This document shows, one piece after another, positions 37,126 through 44,981 of a DNA stretch of 64,000 bases; within the stretch, counting starts at the first letter, position 1, and the number at the start of each line of letters is the position of its first letter. The notes under the pieces are model-generated. The model was not told the origin of the DNA. It saw only the letters and a program-made list of their open reading frames with translations, and searched no databases. Both the position numbers and the translations under genes were made by a program. Origin of the DNA: Parerythrobacter lutipelagi (GTDB taxonomy: Bacteria; Pseudomonadota; Alphaproteobacteria; Sphingomonadales; Sphingomonadaceae); the NCBI RefSeq assembly GCF_005434975.1, contig NZ_SKCJ01000001.1, positions 248,001-312,000 on the forward strand, given 5' to 3'.

Positions 37126-37665
37126 ATGACACGCGTACTCATTCTCGCAACCGACGGCTTCGAACAGTCAGAACTGATGGATCCCAAAACCAACCTCGAA
37201 CAGGCCGGGATCGACACCACCGTCGCCAGTCTGGAAGATGGCGAGATCAAGGGCTGGAAAGACCAGAACTGGGGCGATAGTGTCAAGGTGGACATCACCG
37301 TCGACGAAGTTGCCGTGGGCGATTACGACGCGCTGCTGCTTCCGGGCGGTCAGATGAACCCGGACATTCTGCGCATGAACGATCGTGCGATCGAAATCGT
37401 CAGCGAATTCGGCAAGGCCGGGAAGCCGATTGCGGCAATCTGCCACGCGCCATGGTTGCTTGCAGAGGCGGGCCTGGTCGACGGCAAGACCGTGACCGCA
37501 TGGCCGTCCATCCGCACCGATCTGACCAATGCTGGTGCAAATGTGGTCGATCAGGAAGTGGCCGAAGATGGCATTCTGATCACGAGTCGCAATCCGGATG
37601 ACATCCCCGCGTTCTCGCAGGCGCTCATTTCACGGCTCGGCGGGACGATGAAAAAGGCCGCCTGA
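37126..37665 (+). CDS. DJ-1/PfpI family protein
   Basis: A 179-residue class I glutamine-amidotransferase-like protein of the PfpI/YhbO group, associated with protease, glyoxalase or deglycase activity. The nucleophile elbow AICHAPWLL contains the reactive Cys followed by His. Glu in DGFEQSE is the family acidic partner. AAGGA lies 9 bases before ATG, and a clear terminator follows the stop, so it is monocistronic. Confidence 0.92.
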   Translation: MTRVLILATDGFEQSELMDPKTNLEQAGIDTTVASLEDGEIKGWKDQNWGDSVKVDITVDEVAVGDYDALLLPGGQMNPDILRMNDRAIEIVSEFGKAGKPIAAICHAPWLLAEAGLVDGKTVTAWPSIRTDLTNAGANVVDQEVAEDGILITSRNPDDIPAFSQALISRLGGTMKKAA

Positions 37666-37693
37666 TAAGCATACAAAAACAAGCAGTTAACTG

Positions 37694-37724
37694 GCCCTGC
37701 CGCAGCGATGCGGCGGGGCTTTTT
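37694..37724 (+). terminator. Rho-independent terminator after the PfpI gene
   Basis: Eleven-pair stem (37694-37704 with 37709-37719, one G-U), loop GCGA, then TTTTT. Confidence 0.85.
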
Positions 37725-37795
37725 GCATTTTGCGCTTGACGAATGTGGCACGCCTCGCCCAATTGTGGCTAAATTATGGCAAGAAGGAGGCTGAA

Positions 37796-38764
37796 ATGAG
37801 GCACACTGAAGCAAGAGGAGCACCGGGCGCGAATAAAGGGTTTCGTGCCGGATTGATCGCTGCGGTGGCCGCGGGAGCCTTGCTCACCGCCTGCTCCGAC
37901 AACAGCGAGGAAGCGCACTACGAAGAGGCTTCCGCCGAGGCCGATTACGCCACGACCGATGCGGCGATGGAAGCGTCCGACGTGACCGCAAGCGGCGATG
38001 CCGACGCGGCTGAAGCGGTGGCCGGCCCCATCGGATCGCAGATCCCCGATCTCGATATACCGCTGTCGGTTCCCAAGATCGCCTATGTCTACAATTACGG
38101 TTTCAGTCTGCCGGGCGAGAATATCGCCAAGCTCCAGCAGGAACACGCCGATCTGTGCGAGCAGCAGGGCCCCTACACCTGCCGTATTCTCGCGATGGAT
38201 CACTCCGGCGATGAGGGCGAATATGCCCGGGGCACGCTGCAATTGGCGGTGGCGGCAAACAAGGCGCGCACATTTGGCGCGCAGCTGACCCCCGAAGCGG
38301 AAATGCTCGACGGCGAACAGGCCAGCCATTCGATCGATGGCGAGGATCTGTCGAAACAGATCGTCGATACCGAGGCGCGCCTGCGTGCCCGCACGGTGCT
38401 GCGCGACCGGCTGCTCGAAGTGCTCAGGACCCGCAAGGGTAGGGTGGCCGAACTGGTCGAGGCCGAACGCAGCGTGGCACAGGTCAACCAGGAGATCGAC
38501 CAGGCGCGCAGCTGGGTCGAAGAAATGAAGACCCGCGTCGCCTTCACGCGGATGAACATCACCTATGAAACCGGCACGGCACCCGCAGGCGATTTCCTCT
38601 CGCCGATACAGGGCGCGCTGGGTTCGCTTGGCTCTATCCTCGGCTGGGTGATCGCCACGCTGATCGTGCTCGGTGCGGCCGCTCTGCCCATCCTTGGCGT
38701 GGTGTTTGGCGGGCGCGCGCTCAGCCGCCGATTCAGGACAGACGCCGCCGCGGCCGAAGCCTGA
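37796..38764 (+). CDS. DUF4349 lipoprotein, copy A
   Basis: A 322-residue protein with lipobox LLTAC (about residues 29-33), an acidic low-complexity stretch, a DUF4349 domain and one C-terminal transmembrane helix (about residues 290-310). A heptad-like helical segment (VDTEARLRARTVLRDRLLEV, then LVEAERSVAQVNQEIDQARS, about residues 195-240) predicts a coiled coil. Function of DUF4349 is not established; the topology suggests an envelope-spanning protein. AAGGAGG precedes ATG 37796. Paralogue of the gene at 38972. Confidence 0.85.
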   Translation: MRHTEARGAPGANKGFRAGLIAAVAAGALLTACSDNSEEAHYEEASAEADYATTDAAMEASDVTASGDADAAEAVAGPIGSQIPDLDIPLSVPKIAYVYNYGFSLPGENIAKLQQEHADLCEQQGPYTCRILAMDHSGDEGEYARGTLQLAVAANKARTFGAQLTPEAEMLDGEQASHSIDGEDLSKQIVDTEARLRARTVLRDRLLEVLRTRKGRVAELVEAERSVAQVNQEIDQARSWVEEMKTRVAFTRMNITYETGTAPAGDFLSPIQGALGSLGSILGWVIATLIVLGAAALPILGVVFGGRALSRRFRTDAAAAEA

Positions 38765-38772
38765 CACTTACC

Positions 38773-38854
38773 GGTCGCCTGCGCTTTCCTCCCCGGCAGG
38801 CGACCCGCGAAGGGGTGCCCCACTCGCTATATCTCCGGACGGCACCCCTTCGCG
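38773..38854 (+). other. Two abutting perfect stem-loops between the DUF4349 genes
   Basis: Stem 1 pairs 38773-38782 with 38796-38805 (10 bp). Stem 2 begins at the next base and pairs 38806-38819 with 38841-38854 (14 bp, loop 21). Neither is followed by a T-run. They may block 3' exonuclease or form a regulatory junction between the two cistrons. Confidence 0.6.
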
Positions 38855-38971
38855 ATCATTGTGGACCAGTTGAAGAGTATCCGATCCCACAATGCTCTAC
38901 GCATGTTATGTTATGTTGTCACATACCATTTACTGTGCTAACCGGCTCTTGTATGACAAGGGGAGAGAGGC

Positions 38972-40006
38972 ATGAACTACAAAATCCTGGCCGTAAGCAG
39001 CGTTGCGTCTCTCGGACTACTTGCCTTTGGGTGGACTGAGGCGTTCCGAGGAGAAACGGAGCAACAGGTCGTCGAACGGATGACTTCGGTGAATGTGCAG
39101 GAACCGCCTGCAACGGACATGGCCTATGAAGCTGCACCACGTGCTGCGTTGGCCGAGCCTGCTTCTTCGGCCTTTGCCCCGCCCGCTCCTGAACTAGGCT
39201 CTGGAGATGTGGCGACAGCAGCAGAAGCGCTCGGTGATATCGAGACCGGCGGCGCGATTGATCCGACGACAGGCCCCAAGATCGCCTACCGCTTCGGCTA
39301 CGGCTTCCGCTTGGCAGGCGAACAGATCAAACCGCTGCAGGAACGCCATGCCGACATGTGCGAGACGCGCGGCCTCGATGTCTGCCGCATAATCGCAATG
39401 GAGCAGACCGAAGGTGAGAACGGCTATGCCAAAGGGAGGCTGCAGCTCGCGGTCGCATCCCCCATCGCGCGCGCGTTCGGTAAGGACCTGACGAGGAGCG
39501 CCGAGGGAGCCTCGGCAGAGTTGGTCTCATCCTCAATCGATGGCGAGGACCTATCGAAGAAGATTGTCGACACCGAAGCACGGCTGCGTGCGCGGATCGT
39601 GCTGCGCGACCGGTTGATGGAAGTGCTGCGCAACCGCCGCGGCACGGTGACCGAACTGGTCGAGGCCGAACGCGGCGTCGCGCAGGTCAACGAGGAAATC
39701 GACCAGGCGCGCAGCTGGCTGTCCGAAATGCGCGGCCGCGTCGAGTTCGCGCAGCTTTACATCGATTATTCGGCAGGACAGGCAGCGGCGCAATCAAGCG
39801 AAGGCGGCAACCCGATCAGCGAAGCCTTCAGCGACGCGGGCGGCACGCTTGCCGCAATCATCGGCGGGCTAATCCGGCTCCTGACCGTATTACTGCCATT
39901 CGGACTGCTCGCTTGGCTAGTATACTTCGCATGGCGCAAGCTGGGCCACCCGGGCCGCGGTCTTGCGCAAAATCTCGGATCATCGATCGACGAGGTTCCC
40001 GTCTAG
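38972..40006 (+). CDS. DUF4349 membrane protein, copy B
   Basis: A 344-residue paralogue of the upstream gene, with the same central coiled coil (VDTEARLRARIVLRDRLMEV) and C-terminal transmembrane helix (about residues 295-320). It has an ordinary signal/anchor instead of a lipobox, so the two copies may sit in different envelope positions. GGGAGAGAGG precedes ATG. Its TAG shares CTAG with the convergent ferredoxin stop (overlap 40003-40006). The 117 bases upstream contain the short palindrome TATGT-TGTC-ACATA. Confidence 0.85.
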   Translation: MNYKILAVSSVASLGLLAFGWTEAFRGETEQQVVERMTSVNVQEPPATDMAYEAAPRAALAEPASSAFAPPAPELGSGDVATAAEALGDIETGGAIDPTTGPKIAYRFGYGFRLAGEQIKPLQERHADMCETRGLDVCRIIAMEQTEGENGYAKGRLQLAVASPIARAFGKDLTRSAEGASAELVSSSIDGEDLSKKIVDTEARLRARIVLRDRLMEVLRNRRGTVTELVEAERGVAQVNEEIDQARSWLSEMRGRVEFAQLYIDYSAGQAAAQSSEGGNPISEAFSDAGGTLAAIIGGLIRLLTVLLPFGLLAWLVYFAWRKLGHPGRGLAQNLGSSIDEVPV

Positions 40007-40338
40007 AGCCCGCTCATATCGCGGCTTTCCGGCGGAATGCTGACTTCGAGACCCTGCAAATCTTCCGTCAGCACGATCTGGCAGCTCAGGCGGCTGGTGC
40101 GCTGAACCCCGGCTGCGAGGTCGAGCATGTCTTCTTCTTCCTCGCTCGCTTCGGGCAGCCTCTCGAACCATTCGGGCGAGACGATCACGTGGCAGGTTGA
40201 ACAAGCCATCTGACCTTCGCAGGTGCCCTCGAGCGGCATCCCGGCACTCTGTGCAACTTCAAGCAGAGCGATGCCCGGCTCGCCCTCGGCCGCGATCCGT
40301 TCGCCCTTCTCCGAAACGAAAGACACCTTGACGCTCAC
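40003..40338 (-). CDS. 2Fe-2S ferredoxin
   Basis: A 111-residue adrenodoxin-type ferredoxin. Cluster ligands are seen in CEGQMACSTCHV (C-x5-C-x2-C) with the fourth Cys in RLSCQI. EEEEDMLDLA is the usual acidic partner-binding helix. GTG at 40338 overlaps the upstream cysteine desulfurase stop as GTGA. Linked to two desulfurase genes, it likely supplies electrons for Fe-S cluster assembly. Confidence 0.93.
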   Translation of the reverse strand: MSVKVSFVSEKGERIAAEGEPGIALLEVAQSAGMPLEGTCEGQMACSTCHVIVSPEWFERLPEASEEEEDMLDLAAGVQRTSRLSCQIVLTEDLQGLEVSIPPESRDMSGL

Positions 40339-41411
40339 AGGCCCTGCGCCTCCGCAGCCGCGTTGATCGCATTCGCGCCTTGCTCAAGCTCTTCCATCGT
40401 CGTGTAGCGTCCGAAACCCACACGAATGGAGTTTTTTGCCTGCTGGTCGGTCAGCCCGATGGCTTTCAGCACGTGGCTGGTCTTGCCGGAACCGCTGGCG
40501 CAGGCGCTACCGGCTGAGAACATCACATTGCGACATTCACTCATCAGGCGGTTCACGTCGAGCCCTTCCCGGCGGATGTTCAAGTTTCCGTGCCAGCGCG
40601 CATCTGCACCGCCGTTGATCGTCCAGCCGGAAAACAGCTCGCGGGCGCGGTTCCAGAGCTGTTCGATATGCGCCTTGTCCTGCGGCTGCCTCTCTTTCGC
40701 GAGCTTGGCCGCTGCGCCAAATCCGGCACACAGGGCGGGTGACAGCGTTCCGGAACGCACGCCTTCCTGCATTCCGCCGGTGACCTGCGGATCGAGCGTG
40801 AGCCCATCCCTGATCCACAGCGCTCCGATACCCTTCGGTCCATGCAGTTTGTGCGCGCTGATGGCGATGAAATCGGCGCCGGTGACAGCCATCTTGCCGG
40901 CTGACTGCACAGCGTCTGTCAGGAACAGCGCGCCCGCTGCTTTCGCCCGGCGATGCCATTCGATGGTCGGCTGGATCGCGCCGATCTCGTTATTGACCTG
41001 CATCATACAGACCATGCGGGTGTCCGGCGGAAAATCCTGCGCAGGATCGCACAGGCCCGCGTCATCGACCGTCAGTTCATGCCACGGGCCGATCAGCCGC
41101 GCGGTCTCGTACACTGCGGCGTGTTCGATCGCCGACAGGGCGACTGTGCCCCCTTCACCACCAGAGCCGCGCATGGCGAGATTGATCGCTTCGCAGGCGT
41201 TGCCGGTGAAATGAACCTTACCGCCGGGCGGCAGCAAGGCCGCGACCTGATCACGCGCCAGCTCGATCGCAGCAGCCGCCTGTCTCCCCATGCGGTGCGG
41301 GCTGTGCGGATTGCCGAAGCCGGTGCCGTCCGGCCCGTCGAGCCAGCGGAGCATGGCATCGCGCGCTTCGGGCGCGAGCGGGGTGGTGGCCTGGTAATCG
41401 AGGTAGATCAT
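40335..41411 (-). CDS. Cysteine desulfurase, NifS/IscS-like (copy 1)
   Basis: PLP enzyme that takes sulfur from cysteine for Fe-S clusters or thiolation. YLDYQATTPLAPEA is the N-terminal signature, SAHKLHGPKGIG carries the PLP-binding Lys, and SAGSACASGSGK the sulfur-accepting Cys. ATG at 41411 overlaps the upstream desulfurase stop (ATGA); a start five codons earlier (41426) is less likely. 358 aa is slightly shorter than IscS. Confidence 0.92.
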   Translation of the reverse strand: MIYLDYQATTPLAPEARDAMLRWLDGPDGTGFGNPHSPHRMGRQAAAAIELARDQVAALLPPGGKVHFTGNACEAINLAMRGSGGEGGTVALSAIEHAAVYETARLIGPWHELTVDDAGLCDPAQDFPPDTRMVCMMQVNNEIGAIQPTIEWHRRAKAAGALFLTDAVQSAGKMAVTGADFIAISAHKLHGPKGIGALWIRDGLTLDPQVTGGMQEGVRSGTLSPALCAGFGAAAKLAKERQPQDKAHIEQLWNRARELFSGWTINGGADARWHGNLNIRREGLDVNRLMSECRNVMFSAGSACASGSGKTSHVLKAIGLTDQQAKNSIRVGFGRYTTMEELEQGANAINAAAEAQGL

Positions 41412-42466
41412 GTCAGCGATATCCATGCGTCCTTAAATTGCTCCAGCTCGTCCGCTGTCGTATTCCAGCCGACGCTAACCCGGACGGTGCGGGACGCGAC
41501 TTCGTCCGAAACGCCGAATGCGTCAAGCACGCGGCTTTTCTTGAGCGTACCGGAAGAACAGGCGCTGCCGGCAGAAACCGCGAAACCCATCGCATCGAGC
41601 CGGATCAGCTGAGCCTGAGCGCTGAGGGTCGGGTGGGCAATCGCGGTGATAAACATCGAGGTCATCCCTCCACCATTCACCACTTGCCCGCCGCGCTCCC
41701 GTACCAGATCAGCCAGTTCGGTCAGCGTGTCGCCCACCGCGCTGATCGGTTGCGCTGCTTCCGGTCGCCATTTTTCAATAGCCGCTGCCATTCCCATCGC
41801 GGCCGGTAAATTTTCGGTTCCTTGACGATAGCCGCGCTCATGCCCGCCGCCAGGCTCAAGCATGTCGAATTTACGAACGAGCAGCGCACCGATCCCGATC
41901 GGGCCGCCGAACTTGTGCGCGGAGATGACAATCATGTCCGCGTCCGGCAGTTTATGCTTCCCGGCGCTCTGCGAACAGTCGGACAGCAAAATGCCCCCTG
42001 CCTCACGGACAAGCGGAGCAAGCTCGAACAGCGGCTGCATGACGCCGGTTTCCGAATTCATATGCTGGACCGCAACGACCGCCTTTCCGCCGCCTCCCAA
42101 TGCGTCCCTCAGATTGGCTGTGCTGACCAGAGGGCCATCGCCATGCGGCATGATCTCCGCATCCGGCGCAGCACGAAACACTGCGTCATGCTCCACCGTG
42201 CTGACGATCCGGCGATTTGCCTTTGCCCGGTTGAGCGCAATCCATAGCGCCTCGCTTGCGCCGCTGGTAAAAATTATCTCGCCATCCCAACCAAGCGCTG
42301 CCTTCACCCGGGTCCGCGCATCTTCCAGCGCCGCTTTCGCCTTGCGACCCTCGGCATGAGGGCTGCTCGGATTGGCCCAGATGCGGAATCCCTCCTGCAT
42401 CGCGGCGAGCGCTTCGGGCCGGATCGGCGTCGTTGCCGCGTGGTCGAGGTATATGCGGGGTGAAAT
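41408..42466 (-). CDS. Cysteine desulfurase, NifS/IscS-like (copy 2), probable ATT start
   Basis: Second desulfurase, 352 aa. SAHKFGGPIGIG holds the PLP Lys and SAGSACSSGTLK the catalytic Cys. The first ATG (42400) would remove the conserved YLDHAATTPIRPEAL, which is encoded in frame upstream. Between that segment and the in-frame TAA at 42487-42485 there is no ATG, GTG, TTG or CTG. ATT at 42466-42464 gives (M)SPRIYLDHAATT and has a weak GGAAA five bases upstream; ATA three codons before the motif's Asp is the other candidate. First gene of the three-gene Fe-S unit. Confidence 0.85.
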   Translation of the reverse strand: MSPRIYLDHAATTPIRPEALAAMQEGFRIWANPSSPHAEGRKAKAALEDARTRVKAALGWDGEIIFTSGASEALWIALNRAKANRRIVSTVEHDAVFRAAPDAEIMPHGDGPLVSTANLRDALGGGGKAVVAVQHMNSETGVMQPLFELAPLVREAGGILLSDCSQSAGKHKLPDADMIVISAHKFGGPIGIGALLVRKFDMLEPGGGHERGYRQGTENLPAAMGMAAAIEKWRPEAAQPISAVGDTLTELADLVRERGGQVVNGGGMTSMFITAIAHPTLSAQAQLIRLDAMGFAVSAGSACSSGTLKKSRVLDAFGVSDEVASRTVRVSVGWNTTADELEQFKDAWISLT

Positions 42467-42578
42467 GGCAGTTTCCGGTGATGGTTAGCGCGATTGCGAA
42501 TTGGCGAACACACACTATATAGCCCGCAACATAACTCGCGCCACCCGCGCGCTTTTCTTTCCGGACAGGTTCACGCCC

Positions 42579-43235
42579 ATGCCTACAGTGATTTTCCCCG
42601 GCCCCGAAGGCCGCCTCGAAGGTCGTTTCTCTCCGCCACCGCGCCCGCGCGCTCCGGTTGCGATGATCCTTCACCCGCACCCGCAAGGCGGCGGCACGAT
42701 GAACGAGCGGATTACGCAGCGTCTGTATCAGACCTTCGTCGATCGCGGCTTTGCCACCCTGCGGTTCAACTTTCGCGGTGTGGGGCGCAGTCAGGGCAGC
42801 TTCGACAACGGGATCGGCGAACTGTCCGATGCCGCAGCCGCACTCGACTGGGTCCAGTCTATTCATGAAGAAGCACAGGTCACCTGGGTTGCCGGAGTCA
42901 GCTTCGGCGCGCTCATCGGCATGCAGTTGCTGATGCGCCGTCCCGAGGTCCGCGGCTTCATCTCCGTCGCGGCCCCGGCCAATATGTACGATTTCAGTTT
43001 CCTCGCGCCCTGCCCCGCCAGCGGCATTTTCGTGCAGGGTGCAGCAGATACGGTTGTCCAGCCCAGCGCTGTCCAGAAGCTGGTCGAGAAGCTGCGCACG
43101 CAGAAACACATCACGATCCACCACGAGGAAATTCCCCGCGCCAACCACTTCTTCGAGAATGAAATCGAAGAACTGATGGGTTCGGTCGACAATTACCTCG
43201 ATTTCCGTCTCGACCCGGCCTGCCCGATCAAGTGA
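42579..43235 (+). CDS. Alpha/beta hydrolase, dienelactone-hydrolase-like
   Basis: A 218-residue cytoplasmic hydrolase. HPHPQGGGTMNERI, FRGVGRSQG and the nucleophile elbow GVSFGALIG are seen; catalytic Asp is in GAADTVV and His in RANHFFEN. ATG 42579 gives the family N-terminus MPTVIFPGPEG. This hydrolase type often neighbours suf/isc genes in alphaproteobacteria; here it diverges from the desulfurase unit. Confidence 0.88.
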   Translation: MPTVIFPGPEGRLEGRFSPPPRPRAPVAMILHPHPQGGGTMNERITQRLYQTFVDRGFATLRFNFRGVGRSQGSFDNGIGELSDAAAALDWVQSIHEEAQVTWVAGVSFGALIGMQLLMRRPEVRGFISVAAPANMYDFSFLAPCPASGIFVQGAADTVVQPSAVQKLVEKLRTQKHITIHHEEIPRANHFFENEIEELMGSVDNYLDFRLDPACPIK

Positions 43236-43423
43236 GCTGACTTCGCTCACCCGCCCGCATCTGCGGGTGTATTCTCGGCGCTAAAATCCCTTCGCTAGAC
43301 TGCGGGGAGCCTGAGCTCGCTCCTGTCTGTCCGTGCGGATCGGCATTCGATTGGATCACCCCGATCATCGCCGCGCGTGGCCTATAGGTGGCAAATCGCC
43401 ACGCGAAACACCTTGCGCTTAAT

Positions 43424-43442
43424 GATATGTTGTAACATTATC
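43424..43442 (+). promoter_or_regulatory. Zur-box-like palindrome upstream of tonB-like gene
   Basis: GATATGTTGTAACATTATC is a near-palindrome centred on ATGTT-GT-AACAT, similar to zinc-uptake-regulator boxes of alphaproteobacteria. It ends 47 bases before the TonB start. The rest of 43236-43489 contains only a short stem-loop near 43250. Confidence 0.45.
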
Positions 43443-43489
43443 TTTATCGAAGCGTCACGTAAGTCGGCGCAACACAAGGAGAGCATGTC

Positions 43490-44179
43490 ATGGCCTATGT
43501 GGACCAGAAAGGATCGGGCAGCCGCGCAGCAGGAATTGCCGGGGTGGTTGCGATCCATGCCGCTTTGGGTGCCATCGTGGTGACCGGTTTGAGCACCGTC
43601 ATTCCTGAATTGATGGAAGACAAGCCGTTGCCGGGATACGATGTCGAAGTCGAGCTGCCGCCGCCTCCACCGACGGACGAGCCGGAGGTGACAAAGGACG
43701 ACAAGCAGATGCAGCAGGATATTTATGTGCCTGACCGCCCGTTCGAATTCGACAGCAATGTCGATGTCAGCACCTCGGACATAATGGCCGACCCGAACGA
43801 CTTCGTCGTCGACCCCGATCCGATAGGGGCGGAACTCGTCGATCCTTTTCCCAAACCGACGCCGACACAAGAGCCGAAGTTCGACCCGATCATCGCCAAG
43901 GCCAGCAACAACCCGGGCGAATGGGTCACCAACGCCGACTACAAAAGCAGCTGGATCCGCCGGGAATATCAGGGCGTGGTCGGCTTCTCGCTTCAGGTCA
44001 GCGCGCAAGGGAGAGTGACCGATTGCCGGGTCACCCGGTCAAGCGGACACAGCGTGCTTGATGATGCGACCTGCCGATTGGTCAAACAGCGCGCCCGGTT
44101 TACCGCTGCGCGCGATGGCAAGGGCATGAAGACTCCCGGCAGCTACAGCAATTCCGTGCGCTGGGAATTGCCCGACTGA
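43490..44179 (+). CDS. TonB-family energy transducer
   Basis: A 229-residue protein with one N-terminal helix (about residues 14-36), a Pro/acidic periplasmic spacer (ELPPPPPTDEPEV) and a C-terminal TonB domain with GVVGFSLQVSAQGRVTDCRVTRSSG near residues 163-187. It transmits proton-motive force to outer-membrane receptors. AGGAGA lies 5 bases before ATG 43490. No exbB/exbD or receptor gene is adjacent. Confidence 0.9.
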   Translation: MAYVDQKGSGSRAAGIAGVVAIHAALGAIVVTGLSTVIPELMEDKPLPGYDVEVELPPPPPTDEPEVTKDDKQMQQDIYVPDRPFEFDSNVDVSTSDIMADPNDFVVDPDPIGAELVDPFPKPTPTQEPKFDPIIAKASNNPGEWVTNADYKSSWIRREYQGVVGFSLQVSAQGRVTDCRVTRSSGHSVLDDATCRLVKQRARFTAARDGKGMKTPGSYSNSVRWELPD

Positions 44180-44198
44180 CGCCGCCACAGGGCGCCTA

Positions 44199-44417
44199 TC
44201 AGCCCGTAGTACCTGAGGGCTTCGCTTCGTCGATCCTGTCGACCGGCGAAGTCCCCGTGGCATCGGGCACGGTCCAGATCAGAACGTTCAAGACCCCCAC
44301 CAGCGCAAGGACAACCATTAGCACAGCCTGCTGACGCGCGCCGCGCCGCCATGCGAAGAATGCCGCCGCTAGCAATACCAGCACGGCGATGACGACCAGA
44401 GAGAGAACCAGATCCAT
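44199..44417 (-). CDS. Small two-helix membrane protein
   Basis: A 72-residue protein with two hydrophobic helices (about 3-23 and 31-48) separated by RRGARQQ, then a short hydrophilic tail. No family recognised. Convergent with the TonB gene. Confidence 0.55.
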   Translation of the reverse strand: MDLVLSLVVIAVLVLLAAAFFAWRRGARQQAVLMVVLALVGVLNVLIWTVPDATGTSPVDRIDEAKPSGTTG

Positions 44418-44525
44418 GCCGATGTGACTATTCGTTACAAGCGCTGCGCGAAAGAGGCTTTATGCTGAAACAATTGGGGCTCAGGCCCGTTGGGTTAGCA
44501 GAAGTCACAAACTAGGAGCGGACAC

Positions 44526-44885
44526 ATGGGAATTTTCAGCAGTATCAAGAAAGCAATTTTCGGCGAGAAAAAGGAAGCCGAAGCACCGAAGATCAATATT
44601 CCATCAGCCAACGATTCGGCGCCTAAGCCCGTCTCCGAAGTCGACGTCGCTGCGCGGCTGGATGCGATGGACGGGGCAGACAAGCTCAACTGGCGGACCT
44701 CGATTGTCGATCTGATGAAGCTGATTGGCGTGGATTCCAGTTTCGCCAATCGCAAGGAACTGGCCGGCGAACTGGGCGACACGAACTATTCCGGTTCGGC
44801 TGAAGAGAATATCTGGCTGCACAAGAAAACCATGCAGGAACTGGCCAAAAATGGCGGCCGTGTCCCGCCGGAGTTTCTCGACTGA
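44526..44885 (+). CDS. DUF3597 protein
   Basis: A 119-residue cytoplasmic protein of the DUF3597 family: MGIFSSIKKAIFG, a short linker, then DWVARLD-like VAARLDAMDG and LNWRTSIVDLMKLIGVDSS, and the ending ENIWLHKKTMQELAKNGG (about 93-110). It resembles peptidoglycan/solute-binding-associated small proteins, function unknown. AGGAGCG precedes ATG and a terminator follows. Confidence 0.88.
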   Translation: MGIFSSIKKAIFGEKKEAEAPKINIPSANDSAPKPVSEVDVAARLDAMDGADKLNWRTSIVDLMKLIGVDSSFANRKELAGELGDTNYSGSAEENIWLHKKTMQELAKNGGRVPPEFLD

Positions 44886-44908
44886 CCACTAAGACATAGC
44901 ACAATGAA

Positions 44909-44935
44909 CGGGCGGGCTTTCGGGTCCGTCCTTTT
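44909..44935 (+). terminator. Rho-independent terminator after DUF3597
   Basis: GGGCGGGC (44909-44916) pairs with GTCCGTCC (44923-44930) with two G-U pairs, followed by TTTTT. It argues against any start for the next gene upstream of 44935. Confidence 0.75.
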
Positions 44936-44981
44936 TGTTTCCGGCTTTGACTTGCAGCCGGTCCCGCGCCAGACACGGCGC

